Shown here piece by piece: positions 43,431 to 63,625 of a stretch of DNA of 64,000 nucleotides. The stretch is from Myoxocephalus aenaeus (taxonomy: Eukaryota; Chordata; Actinopteri; Perciformes; Cottidae). The position numbers were made by a program, and so were the translations under genes. A model generated the notes under the pieces. It worked only from the letters and a program-made list of their open reading frames with translations. It was not told the origin of the DNA and searched no databases. The first letter of the stretch is position 1, and the number at the start of each line of letters is the position of its first letter. Location of the stretch: positions 6,169,001 to 6,233,000 of the forward strand of contig JBAMJR010000154.1 of the NCBI GenBank assembly GCA_038501785.1, in the 5' to 3' direction.

Positions 43431-43882
43431 TGTTGTTGTACATACAGAATTGAGTCCAAAGGTCTCAAGGTCTCTTCCAATAAAGGTTATTGATAACATT
43501 CCACTGAAGTTTGACTTATTGCACTATTACAATACTTATAGGTAACTAGTTATCATGTCTTCCGCTCCATGAAACGCATGTTAATGCTCAGTAGTACACA
43601 TATGGTAAATGTGATCATTTTCAATGGGCATATATGCAGCTGAAACGAGTTTGTCCTTAATGGAGAAAAAAATTCCCCTTACATTACTTTTACTTTTATA
43701 CTTTTAAGTAGTTTTGTAACCAGTACTTTTACACTTTTACTTAAGTAAAAAGCTTGAGTTGATACTTCTACTTTTACAGAAGTATTTTTAAACCCTAGTA
43801 TCTATACTTCTACTTGAGTAATGAATGTGAATACTTTTGACACCTCTGATAGTCAGTCACTACTACAATACTTACAGACGTA

Positions 43883-43932
43883 CGGTCACCGGAACTTTGC
43901 TCTTATTTTGAAGTCGCTCCTACCGTAATGCC
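43883..43932. repeat. right arm of the split inverted repeat
   Basis: Inverted counterpart of 39421-39470, reading CTTTGCTCTTATTTTGAAG and TACCGTAATGCC. See the left arm. Confidence 0.75.
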
Positions 43933-44082
43933 ACACGTACCTACAAAAACCTGCGGGCTTTTTCGAAGTGGAGGCTGGCTTGACTGCAGTTGGCAGAGTG
44001 AGAAGACACAGAGAGTAGCGAGCTTTTGGGTTGTGATTGCAATTTTAGATAGTTAATCTCAACTTTCCTTTTTTAATTTTTT

Positions 44083-44086
44083 AATA

Positions 44087-44105
<19 letters not shown>
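44083..44105. repeat. short (TA)n tract
   Basis: About 23 bases of TA followed by a T run. Confidence 0.9.
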
Positions 44106-44119
<14 letters not shown>

Positions 44120-44360
44120 AGTCGAAACTAACAAAGGTAGGTGACAGTATGTGCTCTATTTGTTGCGCCATAAAGAGGCTCTCCGTTTGCGTCGGGTCAA
44201 GTTTAAGTAAAGTACGCGATTGTCACGTGACTATGATCAACGTTCTGCTTGCATGCGCGTGAAGACATTTCTTAATTCTACTGTACATGCACAGTCCTGT
44301 AAGAACGTTTTCAGACGCCGAGAGAAGTTGTTTCCGCAAACAATTGATAACCCCCCCACA

Positions 44361-44362
<2 letters not shown>

Positions 44363-44411
<49 letters not shown>
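44363..44411. repeat. (CT)n microsatellite
   Basis: Pure CT tract of about 49 bases; frames across it are artefacts. Confidence 0.97.
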
Positions 44412-44414
<3 letters not shown>

Positions 44415-44571
44415 GAGTGCAGTGGATAGATGGATAATCCTAACTAATGATGTTAATGATAATAATGATCTAGTTTTGACCTTGTCTTTACATGTGTTTT
44501 CCCACCTGTGTAGTTACATAAAGCCTTTTCACTTTCGATTCTGGGTGGACGATTTGAAGTTGTATCAGAGG

Positions 44572-46425
44572 CAGTGGTTTATAGTAACGAAGTAGAAATA
44601 CTTCGTTACTGTACTTAAGTAGTTTTTTGGGATATCTGTACTCTACTTTACTATTTATATTTCTGTTTACTTTTACTTTTACTTCACTACATTTTGCAAA
44701 GAAAACTGGTACTTTTACTCCGATACATTTCACCTGAAACCTTCGTTACTCGCTACAAAATCCAATCTATCTTTAGAAAAAACAAAACACATCCGGGACT
44801 GTGGTGGAACACAGACTCCACCAAGCAGGTTTTGCGAATCACAATGTTTTGCATTTTCCCTCTACATCCTCTAGTCCACCGCTCCCAAACCTTTATGCGT
44901 CACGGACCGGTTACGTGAAGACAATATTGTCACGGACCGGGCGGGAGACAACGATACCCGACGTGTGTTCGTTATGTCCAGTCTACTGACTCTGGACTAA
45001 AGGTTTAGTTAGGAGTAGTCTACTGCTTAACTTATAACCCACTGCACAAAGACAGGATGTTGAAATGGAAGCAGGTTTTCATGCTTTTCTCCGGATACTC
45101 TGCCTTGGTTTTAATCCAGATCACCGACAGAGTTGTAACAGACTTAACCTTTTGAAAACCGTAGGACCATATTTTGCTATTTTTTTACTTCTCTTTTTTT
45201 GTTCCCCGTGTTCAAGTAGTCGTATGAACCCCATTTAGTTATATTACTTGTATTATTTTATATCATTTTTTCAGAATTTGTTTGTGAAAAAAAATTCTAT
45301 TTTCAATAAAATTACTTTTATACCATATTTTGATCATAACTATGAACATCCAGCATGATCTAAGCAAGAATTCTCAAACATGCGGTTTGGAGCGGTCACC
45401 GACTTGTACAAACTGTATGGTTCAGACCCTTACCAACATCCCACATACTAATAAGACACCTTTTTGGAAAGATTATGACCTAAATAATCGGAATATGCAA
45501 AGAAAATCGCAAGCATATGGGGTGTTGGCACCTATTTTTAGTAAAAAAAACTGTGTCGTTCGGTTGAAAAATGGAAAAATCACTGTTTCTATGTGAAAGC
45601 CTTCTCTCGCCGAGAGCTTCCTGAACTTAAAATTTGCATAAGCCTTCCCTCTTGCACTGTGACGTGGTTTTACAAAGGTGGGGGCTACAGGAAGAGCACA
45701 GCACACAGGTTGAAACAGGTTAAGTTTCATTTTTAGAGTAACGTAACATCTTGACATGTGTCAAGAGGTTCCGTCTGAGGTTACCACAGACGGATGTATG
45801 CGGTCATTTTTCACAATAAAACATCTTTCCGGCCTTGATTTTTTTAATTTAATTGAAATGTTTCATTCATTCTTTCTGTGCGGCCCGGTACCAAGGGACC
45901 CACAGACCGGTACCAAGAGACCCACAGACCGGTACCAAGAGACCCACGGCGGGCGAAATGAGCATACTGCACTGTTACAACTCCTTCATAGTGTCATATT
46001 GCTTTTTGGAGAATTATGATGATAAGTTCATAGTAGATGCAAAAGTATACTTAGGTACAATATATTATGTTAAACATAATATATATGGATGATCACAGCC
46101 AACCCAGTTATTTTATCAACACAACTCCTGGTCCTTGGTCACGGTGACCACAGCACTTAAAAGAATAAACTTCATAATTCTCAAAATTCTGACCCTTTGC
46201 TTTTTTATTAAAAGCATGTACTTGTACTTTTACTTTCAATACTTAAGTACATTTTATATCAGAAAAAATACTTTTGATACTTAAGTACAGAAAATATCAG
46301 ATACTTTAAGACTTTTACTCAAGTAGTATTTTTATAGGTGACTTTTACTTTTACTGGAGTAATTTTCCAGTAAGGTATCTTTACTTTTACTCAAGTACGG
46401 CTTTTGGGTAATTTATACACCACTG
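44572..46425 (+). mobile_element. non-autonomous Tol2-like hAT element, copy 3
   Basis: Same family as the copies at 17814 and 23905, flanked by a perfect duplication ATCAGAGG (44564-44571 and 46426-46433). Its ends are CAGTGGTTTATA...TATACACCACTG. It is 1854 bp long because a 572-bp TTAA-flanked element lies inside it. It also has about 18 bases missing near 44940, a 25-bp segment in reverse orientation at 44992-45016 and many substitutions, so it is an older or different lineage than copies 1 and 2. Its right end lies about 500 bp upstream of the CARD gene start. Confidence 0.92.
45148..45719. mobile_element. TTAA-flanked piggyBac-type MITE nested in hAT copy 3
   Basis: Absent from copies 1 and 2 at the same place. 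Flanked by TTAA on both sides (45144-45147 and 45720-45723); ends CCTTTTGAAAACC and GGTTGAAACAGG form a short imperfect inverted repeat. 572 bp with no transposase frame. The empty site in the sister copies proves an insertion; the superfamily call rests on TTAA and the CC/GG ends. Confidence 0.78.
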
Positions 46426-46597
46426 ATCAGAGGTGGGTGAACCAAATGGTGGGGGAAGCAGATGGAGAAGTACTGAGTTCAAAGGACTGTTGTCTTTCCT
46501 CACTTGCATATCACACTGGGGGTGGGGGGACGCAGACAAGGGGTTGATTTCTCATGACAAAGTAAATGTAAGTTCTCTGATGACGAGAACTGGGGGC

Positions 46598-46616
46598 GGG
46601 GGGGGGGGGGGGGGGG
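46598..46616 (+). repeat. poly(G) run, 19 bases
   Basis: An unbroken G19 run preceded by GGGGGC, able in principle to form G-quadruplex structures. Lies about 65 bp upstream of the TATA-like box proposed for the CARD gene. Confidence 0.95.
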
Positions 46617-46662
46617 TCATGGGTCTCTTCACTGTGGTTCGGAGGCGGAACCCTCGTCGTGT

Positions 46663-46760
46663 TATAAGAAGGGTGCTGACTGTTGTTTCATGGAATCTTG
46701 TGTCACAGGCTGCTCTGAGTAGCTGCTGCATACTTTTCCTCTTGCAAGAAATAAACGGAC
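46663..46760 (+). promoter_or_regulatory. candidate promoter and 5' exon of the CARD gene
   Basis: TATAAGAA at 46663-46670 would place a start near 46695. A strong donor GAC|GTAAGA at 46761 could then splice to the acceptor TCTCATTGCAG ending at 46937, just before the start codon. An alternative reading is the end of an LTR, since AATAAA lies at 46751-46756. Inference only. Confidence 0.35.
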
Positions 46761-46940
46761 GTAAGACAACTTTGATTCAGAGACTTCATTCCTCCTTAGC
46801 AGATCGACATAGAACATCTTCCATCATCAAGTGAATTCCACAGGAGGGAACAAAGAGATGATCTTTAAGCATAATGTCCCCTCTCAGTCAAACCTCTCTG
46901 TTGAGCACGTTGTGCGTTATCTTCCTTCTCATTGCAGATC

Positions 46941-47791
46941 ATGGACCAGCGGAATTCAGAGCAGAGACGTTCAGGTGATTGCATCCTTAAACAATACTTT
47001 ATCTATGAATGAGTTTCTCGAGGTACAAAGTCAAACCAGTGCATGAGACAAGATGAGGGTGCGTTTGAGAACAATAATTCAAAATAAAAGAGGTAGAGAT
47101 TAGTACCGTTCTTGTTTACGGCTGTCGTTTCCGTCTGGCTTCTGTCAAGTCAGAGGTTCAAGTTTGTCTTTTTTTATAAATTGTCGTTAAGTTTCTGAAT
47201 TGTGATTGTTATTAATATTTACAGGGTCACCAATAGTGTACGTGGACAGTAACAGTGTTGTTACCAACAACGAAATCAGAGAGGTAAAAGCAAAAAACCT
47301 CTCCTGTAAGGTTGAAATGGAGAGTGATCCAGGGAGTCGTCAAACAGGTAAGCTTTCCTATTTCTTTGAGTATATGAAATCCAACAAAATGTGTAAAATA
47401 CATAACTGTGCTTCAGTTAAGTTCATGTACAACTTCATTTAGTCTTGAGCTTTTTAGAACACATAATACATGAAGCCAACATTTGAACTGAGCATGTTTT
47501 TTGTTTTTTTCCTCCTTCAGGAAGTGCTGTTGGACAGCTTCCCCGAGCAGATTACATTGCCGTTGGGGGCAGTGTGATCTGCGCTGATAAAATATCTAAT
47601 GTCAATATCGACGGGGATATAAATTTTTCAGTGACCATGAAAAGGCCCCAAGTTGGTGCCGGTAACTTCATGCCGTCTCATTACTATCAATATATTACAT
47701 ATTTGTTCTGTCAGGACATGTCAGCAAATCCTAACACGGCTTTCCTTTCAGGAACAGGAGATGAAGCACGGCCATCCTCTCAGGTACGCTG

Positions 47792-47873
<82 letters not shown>

Positions 47874-48592
47874 GTGGTAGAAACCCTCACAGTGAAATAC
47901 ACGTTGACGAGTTAGTTTTCTTTTCTTCTAATTACCCATAGTGGGACAAACCGATCCAGTTCTGAACCAATAACCTTTTATTAATACTTGTTATAACCAG
48001 CCTCGTATCACTCTTGCTGAAACGCACATTACACATTTAAAACATTGCTACATACGTTTATTGCTGTTTCACTAGTTTTGAGCAACGCTGCTACTTATCC
48101 AATGGACATCTGCTCAGTGAGCTAAACAGAACTCATCCCGTCCATCACATTTCTAGACTCACTGGTCGTGTTCAGGGAAGCTTGTCTTCACACAGAAGGG
48201 CTGGGAGGGGACTGCATGCTGATCAGGTCGCCAGCAGCAGGGCAAAGATACACATTCACACAGCTTCCCATGCCGACACATAACAGTACAAAACCTGCTG
48301 TCGTTCTCAGGACCCCACTGTGAAAAAGATCACGGAGCACAAGGTGGAACTCATTGAGTCCCTGAGGGCGGATGGCTACATTCTGCAGCGTGCGCACGCC
48401 AAAAATATTGTCACTCAGAGTCAATATTTGAAATTGAAGCATTGCTCACATCCAGAAGAAATGGTTACTGACCTGATCGATCAGATGATTGTTAATGGTC
48501 AAGAATCCTGCTCTCTTTTTCTTGAAGTTCTCAAAGAGCCGGAGGTTCTCCAGACCTATCCAAAGCTCAACCAAATCATGAGACAATGGTGA
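46941..48592 (+). CDS. CARD-domain protein, 5 exons, 203 aa
   Basis: Exons 46941-46974, 47225-47347, 47521-47661, 47752-47783 and 48311-48592 join in phase through GT-AG introns into 203 residues. Residues ~113-200 fit a CARD death-fold: VKKITEHKVELIESLRADG, then HAKNIVTQSQYLKLK and NGQESCSLFLEVLKEPEVL. CARDs make homotypic contacts in inflammasome, apoptosis and NLR signalling in the cytosol. Before it, exons 2 and 3 (residues ~12-53 and ~53-100) each carry a beta-like motif (VDSNSVV...LSCKVEM and VGGSVIC...INFSVTM), recalling Gly/Asn-rich linkers of fish NLR-type proteins. There is no NACHT, kinase, caspase or membrane segment. The start ATG follows an acceptor, so a 5' untranslated exon is expected. 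AATAAA lies at 48749. Not matched to a named gene; a CARD-only adaptor or decoy is inferred. Confidence 0.8.
47794..47870. repeat. (CA)n microsatellite in CARD-gene intron 4
   Basis: Pure CA tract of 77 bases starting about 10 bases after the exon 4 donor. Confidence 0.98.
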
Positions 48593-48748
48593 TAAACACT
48601 GTTGGAAGCGCAATGTGTTGGCTATTAATGTAATTGATAAAGAGGCTATCTTACAAAAAAAAGATGTGTTGAGCAAAATATGTGAGCAATATGGATTTAT
48701 CTTGTCTGTGTGCTTGATTTTGTACTTTTGGTAATGTTATCTAATGGA

Positions 48749-48754
48749 AATAAA
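48749..48754 (+). terminator. polyadenylation signal AATAAA
   Basis: Canonical hexamer about 157 bases after the CARD gene stop codon. Confidence 0.6.
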
Positions 48755-50194
48755 TCTGATTGAGCAAACGTTCCGGGCTGAAGGCCTCGTCTGTCGCCTG
48801 TCATTGGAAGACATTTGTACACACACAAATGGACCGTTATTTAGTTGAGAGCAGGCAGCTTTATAACAGCTACCAAGCCACTAAAGTCACAATTGTGAAG
48901 GTTCTGCAAACACAGTTTATTTCCAGTAAAACGTATGATGAAATGACCATTTGAGCTGGAATTATCATCCAACCTTTTCGGAAGCTTTTGAATTCTACGT
49001 CAAACTATGGCGACAGAATCAATCAAATAATACTTTAAACTGAGCATCTAAAAAGGATTTCATCCCCAACAACACACATGTTCATCAAAGGGTTTGTGCA
49101 GGCTGCCACGTAAATTAGCAGAAATAGTTTGACATGAGTCCACGTCTCCTATAAAGGAATGATAAGAGGTTCATTTTAATTGAGGAACCCTTTAATGACT
49201 TTAATATCTGCACACCTGATGGCTCATTGTAACGTGAGCGGTCATGTCTGCTGTTATGTTGACAAAAGATTTGTGTTCTGGATGCTCTGCAGCGGTTTTT
49301 AGCAGGTCAGTGGGGAACTGTTCATTGGTGGAATACAAGAAAATAACAAGTGGTGCTGTCGTGGAGCCGGGCTTGTTAACATGGCAGCAGTGACAACTAA
49401 ACCACCACAGTAATCTCACAAAGACAAGAGGACAACAAATGATGTCTCGCAGGTGGAGAAAGAAAAGGCCTCACTCACATTGCCTGCTAGAAAATGTTCT
49501 TTTAGATATGGATATATTAATGGTGCTCTGCTGCATTATGTAGAATATAAACGTGAAGGTCTTTTTTATTTGAATGCGTCCGAATGATCATATAATAATT
49601 ATTTCAATAATAATAATTTATCATTTTGTAATAAATTCAACCCGAACTCTCCTTCATATGAATTACATGTGAACTGTACTGACCTAAAAAGGCTCATCAC
49701 CAAGGTCACTTGTCATTTATTATTTTTATTATTATTAAAATATTATGAAATGATTCACTTCATGACAATATACATGAGACCATGCACAAACAAATATTTA
49801 CAAAGACAAATCAGGTGACATATTAGAATAACAAACATTCAGTCATGTTCAGTTAGCCATGGCAGTCTGTCCGTTAATCTGGGCTGGAATAAACATGTGT
49901 TTGTTATGAAAGTGTTGGACCTCAATAATCTCAATCATGTGTCTTTGACACGTTGGAGGCAGACACATAGGGCAACTGCAACTATGCAACTTCACTTTGC
50001 AGACACTTTATTTGATAGAAAATCTAGAAAATGTTCTATGATTCTTGTTAAAACCGTCTGAGGCGGGAGAGGCTGTTAGGAAACAACTGCTGAATCCACA
50101 TGCTCTGCTTGGGACGGCTCACACTTCTGCACATGCACAACAGTTGTGGAATCCAATGGCAGAAATGGGCCTAAAAAAAAACCCAGAGACATGC
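48755..50194. other. spacer between convergent genes
   Basis: Intergenic DNA between the CARD gene and fam171b, probably including part of the fam171b 3' untranslated region. No other gene recognised. Confidence 0.5.
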
Positions 50195-50384
50195 ACTTTA
50201 TTAATCCCCTTGGGGAAATTCTTCTCTGCATTTGACCCATCCCTGGATAGGGAGCAGTGGGCAGCCCTGTGAGGAGTTAAGGGTTCAGTGTCTTGCTCAG
50301 GGACACTTCGACATGTGAGCTATGGGGGGGACTGGGAATCGAACCTTGTGGTTGCGGGACGACCACTCATCTCCCTGAGCTACA
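50195..50384 (-). mobile_element. tRNA-derived SINE
   Basis: On the minus strand the head at about 50384-50325 has pol III promoter boxes: TGTAGCTCAGGGAG (A box) and GGTTCGATTCCC (B box). The body runs through GAGCAAGACACTGAACCC to a tail in TTAATAAAG. The family is common in fish; I do not give it a name. It lies about 100 bases past the fam171b stop codon in the same orientation, so it is probably transcribed within that gene's 3' untranslated region. Confidence 0.8.
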
Positions 50385-50487
50385 GCTTGCTACAACTTGG
50401 ATTCGATGAAAAACATGAAATGAAGCAAACGGAAGGTAAATACATCTTGTACTCAAAGGGCTGCAGGCATGGAGGTGTTAAGGGCTT

Positions 50488-60516
<10,029 letters not shown>

Positions 60517-60589
60517 GACTTTTGGGGAAGAAAAAACAAAAGATAAAAAGTTGTTGATTTGAGTCACTTCTCACCCATCACTGGTGCAG

Positions 60590-60725
60590 TTTTCCTCTAG
60601 TTTATAACTCGCACACGGACGGAGATGCCCTCTCCTCTCCAGCGCCATCCTAGCGAGTCCGCTGTCACGCTGCTCTTCAAACGGCGCAGACAGACTCCTC
60701 CCCTTTAAGCTGCTTTTTTTTTATA
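60590..60725 (-). promoter_or_regulatory. candidate fam171b promoter and 5' UTR
   Basis: A TATAAAAA box reads on the minus strand at 60725-60718, about 200 bases upstream of the start codon, followed by GC-rich sequence to about 60600. This would place transcription start near 60690. No transcript evidence. Confidence 0.4.
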
Positions 60726-60850
60726 CTGGCTTTTAATTTGTCAATATTAGGACTGTTTACACTCATTTTTAATGGCACGTGTATTTTCATGAAAATGTAT
60801 TTTCTGTGGTTATGTGAAGCACTTTGTAAACTTTAAATAAAGTATAAATA

Positions 60851-60853
<3 letters not shown>

Positions 60854-60901
<48 letters not shown>
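60854..60901. repeat. (ATT)n microsatellite
   Basis: About 48 bases of TTA/ATT repeats just upstream of the fam171b promoter. Confidence 0.97.
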
Positions 60902-60902
<1 letters not shown>

Positions 60903-60910
60903 CACACATA

Positions 60911-60924
60911 CATATATATATATA

Positions 60925-60975
<51 letters not shown>
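60911..60975. repeat. (TA)n microsatellite
   Basis: About 65 bases of TA with small interruptions. Confidence 0.97.
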
Positions 60976-60980
<5 letters not shown>

Positions 60981-63502
60981 CGTTATCCTTTATTTATATT
61001 TTTCACCAAAACAAAGTTGACAAGTTGCTTCACGTTAACACAGAAAATACACTAAGTTGCTGTTCTTTGTCCATAATAGCTAAATGTCTTGTTCATCTTT
61101 GCTGTCTTTGTTTTTCGCTGTATTTATATGTTATACATGTATAATATGAGAGCCACAAAGATCAAACTCCAATTCCTGGTATCTTCTCATACCTCGCCAA
61201 TGAAGCTGATTCTCATTCTGTTAATAAAAAATAAAACAACACTTGCATCAAGTGATTTCTACCACTAGATGGAGCTAATGCAATGCTTTCAGCATCAATG
61301 GCAACTTTCAGTGTCCCATTAATAATCGCATACATTTTTAAACATATCTGATGACCATGATGATTAAAAGTGGCACTTAACCTCAAAGTCTGCCCTTGTT
61401 ATATATAACTTGTACATGACTGCACTTGTTATATATAACTTGTACATGACTGCACTTGTGTGGTCAGTTGTGGTTGTAGTAGTGAATGAAGTAGCAGTGG
61501 TAGTTGGACATACTATAAATGTCAGTGTTATAACAGTTGTAGTTATGTGGGACTCCGCAGATCTAATAAATAATTTTTTTAAACATTTAACAATTATTCT
61601 ACTTTTTTTTTTTACCTCTCTTTATGTTGTCATCAAATTGTCGTCTGCACACCTACATGCAAGCAAAGCTCCGATCCCTGCAGGAAACAACTTATATCAT
61701 CGTCAACATTTAGAAAAGGCTCGAGTGTACACACCACCATTCTTTACCCGCCCTCCTCTCCCTGTCCATAATCATACTTTTCTAAAGGGACGAACACGTC
61801 AAAAGATATTTCCTCATTCAGTGTTTTGATATTTGCTGAAAGCAACACAATATCCCGTATATTATAGGTATATATAGGTATTCAACTGGTGAGAGAGGTG
61901 GTGATTGTGAAGGCCACAGCATATGAATCACATTATATTCAAACGCATCAACCCATTCAGTGAACCCCTTCCTGCCCTGTGTAGCATCAGCATTTATTAC
62001 ATTTCCCGGACTCTTTTATTCAGTTATTCTTCTCTAATGTGTCGCATGTCTGTTCATATAATGCAAGTCAAAGTGTAAAGTTATATCATGCACACAAATC
62101 ATCAGCAGGGAGTACGAGGTGTGTGACACTTAACCTCTGATGACCTCAAAAGCAATAACCGCATTCCTGCTCACATTCAGAACTGTGGATTTTCTTTGAA
62201 ACCTCGCTAATAAATCAGAATTGCCAACAAAGCAACAAAGGGAGTCCTGCTTTGGTCGGCCATGTGTAAAGTTAGCAACCACCTTTAGGAAGTGACATCA
62301 ATTTGTTTTTCCCTGTGTGTTTTCTATTTGTCGACCGGTGACATTTCCAACAACTTCTCCATTAACATTTCTTTCATGGAGTGGAGTCCTGCCCTGCTCG
62401 CGCTGTGATGTCATGCCTGCGGAGCTTCCTGTCGCAAAAAAACGTGAGTGAGTCCTCTCTCGACCGGCTTCATAGCTCTTCTGTGACGGGGCCCTTGGAG
62501 AGGCGGTGAGCTGACACATTTGTCCTCCCGGCTCCAGTCCCCTGTGACAAGGTATAAATCGTAGCCTAAACACACACGATGGACGGCAGCCCGAGTCTCC
62601 GGGATCAATTTGCCGCAAATTAGATACAGTAATGGTTCATTTCTCCTTATAAATAGCGGCATCTACAAGGACTGTTTTGGAAATCTGTTCACTATCAGCC
62701 TGAAAATCTGTCCCCGCTCTCGATCATCATCCCCTGCTTTGCTCTATTAAGCTCATCAGAGCACAGATAGACTTGCTCTTTGTTTGTCTACTCGCTGCCT
62801 CGTTCATTAGATTGTGCCAATAGAGCACCGTTTTCTTTATAGAAAAATGGTGGTCAGTGGTATTCAAAGGAAAAAAACTAACTATAAACAATTTACAAAG
62901 TTACAGAAACTTGACTTTTTTTCCATTTCCTCCTCCCCCGCCACCAGACTACTACTCACCGGAGTTTACCCCAAACTCTCTGCTGGCTCAGCACATTTTC
63001 TGCTGCTGGCGTTACACAGGTTAGGCCCGCCGTGACCCCCAGGGGATTGTTGGGGATTGCGGCCCACCCTCCCCCCGGCAAAGAGTTCCGTTTGCGGTTC
63101 TGTCTGACGGGTTTACATGCTTACTTGAATGCCACGTGTAATTTACTTTTGATGAGCAGATTAGGAAACAAGACTTGAATCAAGTTCAAGGTTAAGGTTC
63201 TTTTTTTGTCTATGATCTAAAAAAAAATATTTTGACCCCCCTGCGGACAAAAAGCGGTCGTGTTTCCGAGCACCAGTTTCCCTTTAGAAAACCTCTCATT
63301 GTACTGCAGCAAGGTCTGAGTTTGAAGGCACACATAACAACTTAATAGAGTATATACCTCGCTGATGTTTGGTCTGATATGTTTTAATTGGTAAAGGTCA
63401 TAAGGTCCCTTAAAGCTATATTTTTCTTCCTTTTTCATAGATATGAACACTTCTAGCCAGTTAAGCCATTAATGACCAACGTCCGTAGGTCAAAGCTTAA
63501 CA
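60976..63502. other. no gene recognised (2.5 kb)
   Basis: Upstream of fam171b. Includes a 30-bp tandem duplication (61391-61420 and 61421-61450, near-identical, plus a partial third copy). The 139-codon frame at 61410-61829 starts in that repeat and has no domain. Confidence 0.5.
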
Positions 63503-63625
63503 CAGGGGTCGGCAACCCTTCCTACAAAGAGCCATTTTGCCCTGTTTTCCACCAAATAAAATGTGTCTAGAGCCGTAAAAGCTATTTGTATTCATGAAAT
63601 TATACAACAAGCTTGCCGACCCCTG
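63503..63625. mobile_element. miniature hAT remnant
   Basis: Ends CAGGGGTCGGCAACCC...CTTGCCGACCCCTG with AAGAGCCATTTTG inside, typical of a widespread vertebrate hAT family. 123 bp. The flanking 8-mers do not match, so it is old or rearranged. Confidence 0.75.

Larger units (their letters stand above)
39482..43848 (+). mobile_element. structurally intact Tol2-like hAT transposon
   Basis: A complete element of 4367 bp. Terminal inverted repeats CAGAGGTGTCAA...TTGACACCTCTG are flanked by a perfect 8-bp target duplication ATAGTCAG (39474-39481 and 43849-43856). Both ends are rich in ACTTTTACTT/AAGTA motifs, and the 5' end has a hairpin (GTAACGAAGTA, four bases, TACTTCGTTAC). Tol2 of medaka has the near-identical terminus CAGAGGTGTAAA, a similar size and a four-exon gene, so this belongs to the Tol2 clade. 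The transposase gene inside has no visible break. It sits between the arms of an older inverted repeat. Confidence 0.95.

Noticed and set aside
61410..61829. 139-codon plus-strand frame upstream of fam171b
   Set aside because: Starts in a tandem duplication, Val-rich by repeat content, no family or splice support.
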